A DNA stretch of 61,781 nt from a virus: positions 1 to 61,781 of the IMG/VR virus record IMGVR_UViG_3300028374_000014; one strand, given 5' to 3'. The position numbers and the translations under genes were made by a program. This document shows, in pieces, positions 1 through 8,389 of the stretch. The notes under the pieces are model-generated. The model saw only the letters and a list, made by a program, of their open reading frames with translations. It was not told where the DNA came from and made no database searches. Numbering within the stretch: position 1 is the first letter of the stretch; each line of letters opens with the position of its first letter.

Positions 1-519
1 TGCGAAGATCGTCATCGGCAGTGATACGTCGACCACGTGTGTTTCATATGCATCACCATCTGTGAAGATCGTCATCGGCAGTGATACGTCGATCTGGTGT
101 GTTCCATACGCATCACCATCTGTGAATAGTGTTGTGGACAATGATGGATTAATAGTATGTGTCCCAAACGTGTCACCGTCAGTGAATAGTGCTGTTGTCA
201 GATTGCGGTTGGCAATAAGTGCATGACTCCCGAAAGAATCTGCATCTTCAAATAAAGTTGGAATAGGAAATTGTTCTGCCAGAAAGAGTGGTTTCTCAGA
301 AACTTGCGGATTATTTATATCTAACGGAGATCTTTTTCTATTGATAATGAAAACATCTTTGTTATTCTGGAATTCTGGCAAATTGATATAAGACTGCTTA
401 TACTTAGCATTAATAAGCTTTAAAGGATCTCTTAACGTTCCCTTAATGCCTTCCATGCTTTTACCCGACTCCGTTTCTTTCAGAGTCTTATAAAATTGTA
501 ATAGTTTATCTCTATTCAT
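1..519 (-). CDS. Repeat protein, N-terminal part (runs off left edge)
   Basis: The ATG at 519 opens a frame of 173 codons with no stop before base 1, so the gene is cut by the window edge. The first ~90 residues are non-repetitive and start MNRDKLLQFYKTL. From about residue 95 there are 20-21 residue units of the type [LI]FxDGDTFGTH: four full units and the start of a fifth are visible. The same repeat fills the protein at 24057-27080, though the N-terminal domains differ. The start overlaps the stop of the upstream gene by 8 bases, so the two are probably translationally coupled. Later units here drift (DAYGTH, DAYETH). Role unknown; a repeated fibre, whisker or virion-surface protein is the most likely guess. 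Confidence 0.75.
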   Translation of the reverse strand, partial: MNRDKLLQFYKTLKETESGKSMEGIKGTLRDPLKLINAKYKQSYINLPEFQNNKDVFIINRKRSPLDINNPQVSEKPLFLAEQFPIPTLFEDADSFGSHALIANRNLTTALFTDGDTFGTHTINPSLSTTLFTDGDAYGTHQIDVSLPMTIFTDGDAYETHVVDVSLPMTIFA

Positions 520-1450
520 TTATTGGTTGCTGCGGAGCTTTCTTACGTTGTATAATCGTTAATGATCGTGATTCGTTGCAGAACATGTTCCTCTGCACTT
601 TTAATCTGTTTTTCAAGGCTTCCCAAAATTGATCCATGAAATCATTCAAAGTTTCCATCTCAGTCAAGTATACCTTGTCATATAACACATCATAAACGTT
701 ATCTGAGGTTAAATCGTAATTTTTCAGATAATCTTCAACAACTGGAGATTGAATATCGACTATTAAACGCCAAGGTATGTTTTGGTCAACTTTGAAGCCA
801 AATCGTTGTGCAGCGTCTTTAAATGCTACAAAATTGGGATCTGACAAATAGTTCCATTTCTTTTCATCGTTGTCTATTGGATCATCTGTTAAGTCCACCA
901 CCAAACCGGTTACTCGAATATCTGAAAATTTTGATATCGTGAATGCTGTTTTATTGATTAATGAGAAGTTCTTGTTTTCTTTCAAATAGATAGATAAGTA
1001 ATCCACCATGTCTTCAACTGTTTTCGGTTTATATTTATTTCCCAAAATGTGCTTCTGAAAAACGCCGTATAGAGTGTTCATATACTTTTGGTACAATAGC
1101 TCAACATTCACCCATGCTCTTTTTGGTTCAAATGCCAATATCTTCGAAGTCTGGGTGTTTAAATTACCAGTAGTTAACAGTGAGTTCCAGTATTCCACTA
1201 AATCATTGAACATGTCTGCTGCAAAATTGAGCATCAATATCTTCTTTGTATTGTCTTGAGATATCGACTTCATTTTTCGTGGCTTCGGCAACACGACATC
1301 CCATTTGTTATCAATACGACCATAATATGGAAAGTCATACCAAGTATCTAGGAGTGTATTGCCATTTATTGGGGAGTCCATTACCTCTTGATACAATTTG
1401 CGTTCTTCGAAAAGACGCCTTGAATTTAAACTGTTTTTACCGAAAAACAT
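512..1450 (-). CDS. Hypothetical virion/baseplate-region protein, 312 aa
   Basis: A 312-residue soluble protein rich in aromatic and charged residues, with no signal peptide or membrane segment. I do not recognise the family. It follows the hub-like protein at 1450-4140 with a one-base junction and precedes the repeat protein at 1-519 with an 8-base overlap, so it belongs to the late tail operon. Position at the distal end of the baseplate genes makes a baseplate wedge or fibre-attachment role plausible, but that is inferred only from order. The N-terminal segment (MFFGKNSLNSRRLFEE) is basic and probably exposed. Confidence 0.6.
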   Translation of the reverse strand: MFFGKNSLNSRRLFEERKLYQEVMDSPINGNTLLDTWYDFPYYGRIDNKWDVVLPKPRKMKSISQDNTKKILMLNFAADMFNDLVEYWNSLLTTGNLNTQTSKILAFEPKRAWVNVELLYQKYMNTLYGVFQKHILGNKYKPKTVEDMVDYLSIYLKENKNFSLINKTAFTISKFSDIRVTGLVVDLTDDPIDNDEKKWNYLSDPNFVAFKDAAQRFGFKVDQNIPWRLIVDIQSPVVEDYLKNYDLTSDNVYDVLYDKVYLTEMETLNDFMDQFWEALKNRLKVQRNMFCNESRSLTIIQRKKAPQQPINE

Positions 1451-4140
1451 TATTTAGCTACCCTACCATTGCCATTATAATCTTTTTGAATCACTGTTGT
1501 GACATTAGTGCTCTTTGCGAGTCTATCTAAACAAGCACCGCCTCGTGAGCGTTGTGAGCGTTCACCATAATCTGGTGCCAACACAAGAAACTTTGAGAAA
1601 CTTAAACTTTTCACGTCTTTTGTATCATTCTCTTTTATACCAATTTTCAAACACTCTGATGAACTTTTTTTGCATGCATCATTGGTTATACGTGCACTAA
1701 CGCGATGAGATTGGCCTGTTCCGGCTGCTTCCCAATATGCGGTAAGTGTTGTTTTATACACACCAGCTTCAATAAAACTCTCAACAGCAATGATGCGGTA
1801 ATATCCAACTAACCCCATAATTTGCCCAATCGATCGTTCGGAGCGAGCGTTGCCTAACACAATAGTTGAAGGATTAACGTATATTAATTGACCGGGCACA
1901 TAGATATTGTTTCCTTCCATTTCGATCGAAGCTTGATAGAATTCTCTCAAACGTCCATATTGTGTGTTTCCTTCTGCCACTATCTGAGCTTCTCGCATGT
2001 ACGGCATATCAGCACGTGAAAAATTGATTGATTTGATTAAACCACGATCACGACCAATGATAAAATGATGAATCCCATCTAACATATCTTGCTCTCGGTT
2101 CATTAGGCGCGATTCTTCTAGATTTTCTTGTGTCGATAAGATGAAATATTCCATAATATCATCATCAGTTGGTTTTGTCGGGTTCCTAACGTTCGGTAAA
2201 TTTTCGATCAATACTCGATTGCATCCGTAAGGTGCAATCGGATCTTGACCTTCAACTTTTTTAGCTGTAAGGTATGTCATTGACGCTTTCACTGTTCGTT
2301 GCGGTACCTCAATATAGCATGATTCAGGCGTCAAGGCTGGTACCAAAAGACGCTCTATTACATCTTTTAAGAAGATTCGTCCAGACCAGCTTTCGCCTTT
2401 TTTACTGTTGTGAACCATATTGATATACCATTGTTTAAATAAATCTAGTGAAATTGGAATATCAGCCAGATTGATAGAGACTTTTTGTCCACTCGGCGCT
2501 ACCGAAGGATCATAAATAATAATATCCCCAACCAATGTCTGGAATGAATCACTAGTTAATCGGTTCGTTTCTCCGTGTATTGCTTTAAGTCCTATTTCAA
2601 GTATATCACCGAGATAAATAAAAGGTATTTCAAATGTTCCATTCTCTTCTTTATAGTTTTGTGATGTTCCTGCGTCAATTGATTCATCAATTGCGGCTTG
2701 ATCGATCTCATTATCAGAACCGAGATTAACTGGTCGAGTCACTTGACCAGTATATTCAGTTACCACTACCGTATCTTGTGGTTTTGTACCTTCTCTACTA
2801 ATTCTTGCCGCAAGACTGCGACGCTCTGCTGCAACCTTGCGATTATAAACATTTATTTCTGCCCCGGGATCTTCTCCAAACCCGAATTCCGCGGTTTTTT
2901 GAAGAGTTCTATTAAAAAAGCCGCGTTCCGCAGAAGCTTGAATTTTCTCCATGCTAACAACAATGGAATAAACATTTCCGTCATCCAGCATGTCATTAAG
3001 AAAAGAAGACCACATTTTTACTTTTTCAAATTTAGCCTCACTTGCAAGAGTGTCTAACTCTTTCTGTTGAGGTTCCAGATCTTTGTTTACTTGTTCAGCA
3101 TTGCCTGTGACAGTCTTTCCCTGCTCCTGCTTGAGACAATCCTGCAATTTTGTAACCTTGTTTCTCTGCTGTTGTTCTTCAATTATTTTTCTATCGTAAG
3201 CTCGACGGTACGGCTCAAATATATCACTTTCAGCAATGAATGATGCTACATCTATTCGAGCAATAGCTTCGAAAGTGATATTAACCGGACCTTCTTGACT
3301 AAAATCGATATTATGATTAGTTAAAGTACATGTAAAGATCCGTTGATCTTCCAACAAAGCCTTGTCTAATTCTTTGAGGTCGGCTCTGTTGTTTCCTGCT
3401 GAATCAAGAGTTCTCCAACCAACAACAGCACGCCAAGAAAAACGATTAGGATCGAATTCATTTTTATGACCACAACCGGTCGTATCATCCGCTTTGGCAC
3501 CCGTCGGAACACCGAATAACTCACCAAAACTTATTTCGGTTTCTGAACCATCTTTTCTAATTCCTTTTCTGGGAGTTAACAAATCTTGTAATGATTCGAA
3601 ACGAATGACCATCTTGGTTTCGATAATAGTGCTAGCTTCTGCTGGATTTGAACCTCTTAGTTTCCAATCGAAACTTTTAAGATTAACGCCGGAACCACGT
3701 GAAACTTTAGTATTTGTAATGTTATCCAAATCTTCGCGAGAAATGGATTCAGCAAAGGGCAATTCAATACTTTCCACTTCTTCGTTATTTTGGTATCTTA
3801 TTTTAAAAAGACGAAAAGTTGGTTGCAAGTGAGCTAACTGTTCAGGAGTGATATTCCAAAGCGCGGCAACATGTTTTCGCTTATTCATTTTTGTCGTCAC
3901 CATGGAAGGTTCACCATGAATAGACACAAAATTTGGGTAACTTCTTTGAAAATTGAACCGTACAATCGGATCATAATTTTCCAACAATACACATTGTGAT
4001 TGAAATTTTAGTTCTTGAAGAGGAGTATCAGCTAATTGTTCTTTTTCTTTCTGCTCTTCTTTCTGCTTTTCGATAATATATTTAGCTTCTTTTTCTCGCC
4101 CTCGCCGGGCGAGTTCAGATATAGATGGGGTATGAGACAT
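1450..4140 (-). CDS. Large baseplate hub-like structural protein, 896 aa
   Basis: An 896-residue protein that directly follows a LysM-domain protein in the tail operon. Residues ~10-40 form a charged, Lys/Glu-rich helix. The middle holds a Gln/Glu/Lys-rich coiled-coil-like stretch (around residues 315-370). The C-terminal third has a pattern seen in phage hub and gpD-type proteins: a beta-rich segment with YVPGQLIYVNPS, then a Gly-rich turn and GYYRIIAVESFI, as expected for a ring-forming hub fold. I infer a baseplate hub or hub-associated role from this and from the order tape measure - tube-initiator-like - LysM - this gene. It could instead be a wedge protein. No lysozyme or peptidase motif is visible. 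Confidence 0.6.
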   Translation of the reverse strand: MSHTPSISELARRGREKEAKYIIEKQKEEQKEKEQLADTPLQELKFQSQCVLLENYDPIVRFNFQRSYPNFVSIHGEPSMVTTKMNKRKHVAALWNITPEQLAHLQPTFRLFKIRYQNNEEVESIELPFAESISREDLDNITNTKVSRGSGVNLKSFDWKLRGSNPAEASTIIETKMVIRFESLQDLLTPRKGIRKDGSETEISFGELFGVPTGAKADDTTGCGHKNEFDPNRFSWRAVVGWRTLDSAGNNRADLKELDKALLEDQRIFTCTLTNHNIDFSQEGPVNITFEAIARIDVASFIAESDIFEPYRRAYDRKIIEEQQQRNKVTKLQDCLKQEQGKTVTGNAEQVNKDLEPQQKELDTLASEAKFEKVKMWSSFLNDMLDDGNVYSIVVSMEKIQASAERGFFNRTLQKTAEFGFGEDPGAEINVYNRKVAAERRSLAARISREGTKPQDTVVVTEYTGQVTRPVNLGSDNEIDQAAIDESIDAGTSQNYKEENGTFEIPFIYLGDILEIGLKAIHGETNRLTSDSFQTLVGDIIIYDPSVAPSGQKVSINLADIPISLDLFKQWYINMVHNSKKGESWSGRIFLKDVIERLLVPALTPESCYIEVPQRTVKASMTYLTAKKVEGQDPIAPYGCNRVLIENLPNVRNPTKPTDDDIMEYFILSTQENLEESRLMNREQDMLDGIHHFIIGRDRGLIKSINFSRADMPYMREAQIVAEGNTQYGRLREFYQASIEMEGNNIYVPGQLIYVNPSTIVLGNARSERSIGQIMGLVGYYRIIAVESFIEAGVYKTTLTAYWEAAGTGQSHRVSARITNDACKKSSSECLKIGIKENDTKDVKSLSFSKFLVLAPDYGERSQRSRGGACLDRLAKSTNVTTVIQKDYNGNGRVAK

Positions 4141-4476
4141 TTAGATATCCAGTAATTCCATAATCCGGTCTAGTGGCTTAGGAATTTGTATAACTTCCCC
4201 AAGCGAGACATTGGATTCTGTTGGTGTTTGATTAAACCACGCAATAACCCACCACAACGTTGAATCGCCGTAATGTTCATGTGCTAACTTGTAAAAACGA
4301 TCGCCAACTCTCCACGTGTGTCCAATCATGTTAAGTGATGAAATTTGCTTGGCTGTCGGATGAGTCAACTTAGCAATCGCATATTGGTCAATTTTCTTCA
4401 AACCTCTTTTTTCTAGAGATCTCTTATATTTATCTGTTAAGTTAGTGAACACTATTCTGTTATCGTATCTTGACAT
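4141..4476 (-). CDS. LysM-domain baseplate protein (gp53-like)
   Basis: A 111-residue protein. Its centre has a LysM-like core: W-R-V-G-D-R-F-Y-K-L-A, then HYGDSTLWWVIAWFN, ending with GEVIQIPKPLD. Small tail proteins with this domain (T4 gp53, P2 gpX types) sit in the baseplate and bind the hub or wedge. The gene abuts the hub-like gene (stop at 4141, next start at 4140) and follows the tube-initiator-like gene by 10 bases, the order expected for a baseplate module. It is shorter than T4 gp53 (about 196 aa), so the equivalence is by domain and place rather than full-length similarity. Confidence 0.75.
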   Translation of the reverse strand: MSRYDNRIVFTNLTDKYKRSLEKRGLKKIDQYAIAKLTHPTAKQISSLNMIGHTWRVGDRFYKLAHEHYGDSTLWWVIAWFNQTPTESNVSLGEVIQIPKPLDRIMELLDI

Positions 4477-4486
4477 TTACATGACC

Positions 4487-5395
4487 TCAATAAAATTCTA
4501 GTATAACACCATTATCATCAAGTCCTAATGCTGGTGAGCCATCTTCATTGTTCAATATTTGTGAGACTTTCGCTTCGCGTTGTTGTCTTGTCTTGCCTGA
4601 TTTATTTGTTGTCACACTTAAACCAGTTCGGCCATTATTTGACACGGCTGCTGCGGAATCATCTGCAATATCCTCTCCATATGGAAATGAACCTTTTCTT
4701 GCGGCGCGGCCTTTGAAACCGAGTTCATGGGTATGAAGGGCTGTATATGTTAAATTAACCTGCAATTCACGTGCATATATGCTGCCATCGTCAAAATGGA
4801 ATACTCCAGCTTTCAATTCCGGTGTAAATTTGAATCCTTCCATCTTACCAACAAGACCGGAATCTTTTGCTGTAGCTATAGGTGAATTCCCAGCGTTGAC
4901 ATCTTGAACCCAATTCATAAATTTAAGACGAAAGATAGGACTTGCTTGGATCGCATTAGCGTTATAAACTCCAACATTCGATGCACCTTGCACTGAACTG
5001 TCATATGTTGGGTATTGCATCTGTGCAAGAAGACTCATTTTCTTCATGTTTTCTTGAGCCTCCGCCATTGTTGCTGCTAATATTTTCCAACCGATTGTAA
5101 TTACCCGTTCCGTTCCTTTAAACACTTGGTGCGGATCATTTCTACCAAAAACGCGTTCCGAATTCCATTCGGGATCATACGAATCCGAAAATTCTGTAAT
5201 ATACGCTTTAAACGCCACTTCGGTACGAGTAGGAATGTGATATACCTGAACTTTAAGACCCAGATCGAACATTCGATCTGTTTCATCGTTGCGGTGAATG
5301 TTGTGCAATTTGTTGATAAGTTTTCGATTATTCGATGCGATCGAATTCGAATCACTTTCAATATTTTCATTAATATATGTTTTATTCTTAGGCAT
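4487..5395 (-). CDS. Probable tail-tube initiator / baseplate cap protein, 302 aa
   Basis: A 302-residue protein just downstream of the tape-measure gene. Residues ~60-135 carry the pattern FKAYITEFSDSYDPEWN, then VFGRNDPHQVFKGTER and a helix with EAQENMKKM and MQYPTY. I know this layout from phage tube-initiator or cap proteins, which nucleate the tail tube on the hub (role of T4 gp48/gp54). The N-terminal ~40 residues and the Ser/Asn/Gln-rich C-terminal ~60 residues look flexible. The call rests on this pattern and gene order. Confidence 0.6.
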   Translation of the reverse strand: MPKNKTYINENIESDSNSIASNNRKLINKLHNIHRNDETDRMFDLGLKVQVYHIPTRTEVAFKAYITEFSDSYDPEWNSERVFGRNDPHQVFKGTERVITIGWKILAATMAEAQENMKKMSLLAQMQYPTYDSSVQGASNVGVYNANAIQASPIFRLKFMNWVQDVNAGNSPIATAKDSGLVGKMEGFKFTPELKAGVFHFDDGSIYARELQVNLTYTALHTHELGFKGRAARKGSFPYGEDIADDSAAAVSNNGRTGLSVTTNKSGKTRQQREAKVSQILNNEDGSPALGLDDNGVILEFY

Positions 5396-5397
5396 TC

Positions 5398-7806
5398 TTA
5401 CTGATTCCCCGGCTTCCTGATATCTGTATCACTGTTTTGTATTCTACGAACTTCGCGACTCAGTTCTCTTTTTCCGCCGTAAACGTCTTCGACTTTGACA
5501 ACGACGATAATCTCTTGCGAGCCGCCGGTGCCACCTGCGCTGACGCCAGCAGCGTTTGTCGTTGTCGTTGTGTTACTGACAAATAATCGAGCTATTGATT
5601 CCAATGCACCGGGAGCCGCAGCATCGGCCTTTGTTATCGTTTTTCTGATCTCTTCATTTATCTGCTTGAAAAACACAACCTTCTCCGCGTCCAAACCTTG
5701 CACTTCTGACATTAATCCGGTCAAAGCCAACAAACCTTCGGAATCTAGGTTATCCATCCCGGCAGAAAGGGCCATTAAGCCGGCTGCAAACGATACCATA
5801 CCGATTCCAGCAGCAAATGCGATCGGGCTAGCCATTGTGAGCATTAAACCGATTAGAGAGGCTGTCATTGCGCCGATCTGTGCCGGTGATGCTTCCGTTA
5901 ATGTTGAAATAAGTGGTGTCAAGCCTTCTGCTGCCATTTTGACCCCCGCGCCGAGCATCAACCCTGCCGCTCCTGTTGCCAACATTACACCACCGATTGT
6001 TGCTAAAATTGGGATAGCTGGCGCGGCTGAGGCACCTGCTTTACCAGCAGACGCGCCGAACGACATCAGACCTTTTCCTGCTTGCGGTGCTGCTGTTGTT
6101 GTTGCAGCAAATGTTGGTATTAAACTTGACATTAAGCTACCAACCATTTTCAGGGGAGCTAAAATTGTCGGAAGTTTTGCGATCATAAAGATCCCTGTTA
6201 ATGCATGTCCAAGACCAACGGCACCATCAGTAAATTCGCGGATTGATTCATCCATATCGAAGAACCATGCCGACACTGTTTTTAAGTCATCTATAAGTGG
6301 CATGAACGACACTGCCCACGCTTGAGCAAGTTTCGTTAAATCGTCACTCAATGTCTGCGACATCTCAGCATTCTTCTGCATTTGTTCTTCAGTCATTCCG
6401 AGCGAGTTTGCCAATGTCTTGGACGTATTTCTATCATATTCCGTTACAGACTGATTGAAAATCTTCTGTGCCTGAGCCATGTCTGTGATTCCGGCAGCAT
6501 TCGCCAAAGCCATTCTTTCATATCGACCCATAGAGTCAAAATTCTTACCAGAAAGTTCCAGACTTTGAATCAACATTCGAATACGCTCTGACTCAGTAGC
6601 TTTCAGCATTTCAACAGAATTGAGGTAATCACCACCTAACAATGCATTAAGCTTACCGACACTTGTTGCCGCTCCTTCAAACGTATCATATTGTTTAACA
6701 AGACCAAGTAATTCCGATGTTGCGATATTTAATTCTTTGGAAGCTGCTTCCATCTCCATAAACACTTGAATGGTTTTTTCACCATGCTGTGCCAATTGTG
6801 GTAATGCGATGTTAATATCTTCAAAAACCTGTTGAACTGGAAGACCTGACCCTGCGAGGCCGACCATTTGAACTTGCAATGCTTTAGTTTGTTTTCCTGT
6901 ATAGCCGAGAGACTTACTCATTGTTTGATAGTGTTCGGCTGTTGCTTGCGTTGAAACACCCAATTGTTCAAGCATTACATTCTGCACACCCATTGCAATC
7001 TTCACCTCGTCAGACTCCGCTGAGAGCATGCTCATGCGATTCTCCAACTGGGCCATAGCTGCGGTCAAGTTGCCGACATCGACGCCATAGCGCGCCGACT
7101 GTAGGGCTGCACCGCCAAGTTCCTGAACATACTCACGTTGTGCACCGGTCGAACTGATAAAATCGGCTCTGGCTTGATCTTGCGCTCCGGCGACCATGAG
7201 AGTCATCTCTTGCACTTTCATCATCGATGAGCCAAGCAAGTTAGAAACAGTTACTTGTTCGGATAATTGCTCTTTAAACATTGCTGCCCATTGTTCAGCG
7301 CCGACAACAGAAGCCATATACAGTTGTGCTCCAACTGTTGTTTGTTTCCATTGATCATTGACACCGGTCAATAACGATATAGAGTTTTCGAGTGAAGTTT
7401 GAGCAGATACAGTAGCTTGAAGCTTGTCTTGCATTAACTGAATAGTTTCTTCTAGTTTCTTAGCTTCTTTCTTATATACTTCCAACTGCTTTGATTCAAT
7501 CTCAAACCCCTTTTCCCTTAGCTTCTGCGCCTGTCCCTTGAGAGTGATTATTTCTTCCCAATTATTTTTCTTATCTTTTTGTAGTTCCACTATCTCTTTA
7601 TCAATAGCGATAATAGTATTGTGTCTGTCTAAACGCTTCTCTATCAAACCTATGGCTGTCTTGTTTAATTCTAAATCTTTTTCCCGAATTGCAGTCAAAT
7701 CACTATAAAGTTTAACTTCAGCGCGAATGAGATCGAGCTTTCGGGCTTCAATCTTAACTTCCTGCTCTAATTGATCTAGAGATTTTTCTTTACTTTCATC
7801 TGCCAT
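5398..7806 (-). CDS. Tape measure protein, 802 aa
   Basis: An 802-residue protein: a long charged coiled-coil N-terminus (residues ~5-145, Lys/Glu-rich heptads), an Ala/Gln/Met-rich helical middle, and hydrophobic Gly/Ala-rich segments between ~540 and ~720 (for example around ILATIGGVMLATGAAGL and AFAAGIGMVSFAAGLMAL). This is the usual build of tape measure proteins, which set tail length, fill the tube and can enter the host membrane during DNA delivery. Position also fits: after the tail chaperone and before the tube-initiator-like gene. T4 gp29 (590 aa) is the functional counterpart. Stop and next start are two bases apart. Confidence 0.88.
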   Translation of the reverse strand: MADESKEKSLDQLEQEVKIEARKLDLIRAEVKLYSDLTAIREKDLELNKTAIGLIEKRLDRHNTIIAIDKEIVELQKDKKNNWEEIITLKGQAQKLREKGFEIESKQLEVYKKEAKKLEETIQLMQDKLQATVSAQTSLENSISLLTGVNDQWKQTTVGAQLYMASVVGAEQWAAMFKEQLSEQVTVSNLLGSSMMKVQEMTLMVAGAQDQARADFISSTGAQREYVQELGGAALQSARYGVDVGNLTAAMAQLENRMSMLSAESDEVKIAMGVQNVMLEQLGVSTQATAEHYQTMSKSLGYTGKQTKALQVQMVGLAGSGLPVQQVFEDINIALPQLAQHGEKTIQVFMEMEAASKELNIATSELLGLVKQYDTFEGAATSVGKLNALLGGDYLNSVEMLKATESERIRMLIQSLELSGKNFDSMGRYERMALANAAGITDMAQAQKIFNQSVTEYDRNTSKTLANSLGMTEEQMQKNAEMSQTLSDDLTKLAQAWAVSFMPLIDDLKTVSAWFFDMDESIREFTDGAVGLGHALTGIFMIAKLPTILAPLKMVGSLMSSLIPTFAATTTAAPQAGKGLMSFGASAGKAGASAAPAIPILATIGGVMLATGAAGLMLGAGVKMAAEGLTPLISTLTEASPAQIGAMTASLIGLMLTMASPIAFAAGIGMVSFAAGLMALSAGMDNLDSEGLLALTGLMSEVQGLDAEKVVFFKQINEEIRKTITKADAAAPGALESIARLFVSNTTTTTNAAGVSAGGTGGSQEIIVVVKVEDVYGGKRELSREVRRIQNSDTDIRKPGNQ

Positions 7807-7812
7807 AATCTA

Positions 7813-8136
7813 TTACTGGAAGGGCCACTCCAAACCGGTTTTGCGTTCAAATTTCGAAACCGCTGTTTTTAACTGTGCTTTTGAGCGATATGTTTTCGGG
7901 TTGTCTAATCCATAGTCACGAAATGTTTCCATATACTTTTTCTCTTTTGAAAGAGCGCTAGCAAATGAACTAACATCTGACTTTTTACCACTTATCTTTA
8001 CAGGAGGTGCATGTGCACCGAACATTCGTTGCAATAACATCTTCACAGCAGTACCAAACATAGAGACAAAAGACTCATCTAATTGACCACCTTGTGAAAC
8101 GTTTATCTCCATAGGAACCATCTCATCATCATTCAT
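7813..8136 (-). CDS. Conserved small tail-region protein, 107 aa
   Basis: A 107-residue protein between the tail chaperone and the tape measure. The C-terminal half reads as a compact helical domain: SGKKSDVSSFASALSKEKKY, then a GLDNP turn, and ending near KFERKTGLEWPF. I recall this pattern in small proteins at the same place in other phages, without a known function. A clear ribosome binding site (GAGGAA) lies 7 bases before the ATG. It is the first gene after the terminator at 8184-8208, so it may have its own promoter (candidate TATAGTGG at 8162-8169). Possible roles are chaperone or tape-measure partner. Confidence 0.65.
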   Translation of the reverse strand: MNDDEMVPMEINVSQGGQLDESFVSMFGTAVKMLLQRMFGAHAPPVKISGKKSDVSSFASALSKEKKYMETFRDYGLDNPKTYRSKAQLKTAVSKFERKTGLEWPFQ

Positions 8137-8161
8137 TATTATTTCCTCAATTCTCCGAAAC

Positions 8162-8169
8162 CCACTATA
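8162..8169 (-). promoter_or_regulatory. Candidate late promoter -10 element
   Basis: The minus strand reads CTACTTATAGTGGG here, just after the terminator at 8184-8208 and about 26 bases before the ATG at 8136. A close match (CTACTTATAATTGG) lies before the prohead protease at 30619-30626. The TATA-type core resembles T4-like late promoters. No -35 box is visible. Low-confidence by-eye call. Confidence 0.35.
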
Positions 8170-8183
8170 AGTAGGTAGAAAAC

Positions 8184-8208
8184 AAAAAAACCCTCAAAAT
8201 TGAGGGTT
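8184..8208 (-). terminator. Rho-independent terminator after tail chaperone
   Basis: On the minus strand an 8-bp stem (AACCCTCA / TGAGGGTT) with a 4-base loop is followed by seven T residues. The first stem bases are the last two bases of the TAA stop at 8207-8209, so it tightly follows the frameshift-extended chaperone frame. That supports the extended frame being the real gene end. Confidence 0.88.
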
Positions 8209-8389
8209 ATTTCTGCTGCTCAGATTGGTTTTTAACTTCTTGTCTAAACTTTTGGTATTTAGCCAGCAACCATTCTCTCAACTGTGGTGGTGTGTTATAT
8301 ACCTCTTTCCATGACAGAGTGCCGTTCGATATGACGACTAAGCTGAACATCTGGTTATATATCGCTTTACTTGAGTCGGGATCGAGGCC
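8207..8389 (-). CDS. Tail assembly chaperone, frameshift-encoded C-terminal half (gp51-like)
   Basis: A 60-codon open frame, one base shifted from the upstream gene, that begins exactly after a run of seven T's and ends at TAA 8207-8209 inside a terminator. It has no good start of its own (only an internal ATG at its 14th codon, without a ribosome site). The product is protein-like: GLDPDSSKAIYNQMF, then GTLSWKEVYNTPPQLREWLL. The motif 'hydrophobic ... G-x-h-S-W-x-E-V-Y-N-x-P-x-x-h-R' is what I expect from the second half of tail chaperones. Joined by +1 (or -2) slippage to the upstream frame it gives a ~357-residue fusion. A homopolymer sequencing error would give the same picture. Confidence 0.75.
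   Translation of the reverse strand, partial: GLDPDSSKAIYNQMFSLVVISNGTLSWKEVYNTPPQLREWLLAKYQKFRQEVKNQSEQQK

Noticed and set aside
5495-6325. 276-codon open frame on the plus strand opposite the tape measure gene
   Set aside because: Ala/Pro/Ile/Val-rich composition is the expected shadow of the Ala/Gly-rich tape measure; no ribosome site; all convincing genes are on the other strand.
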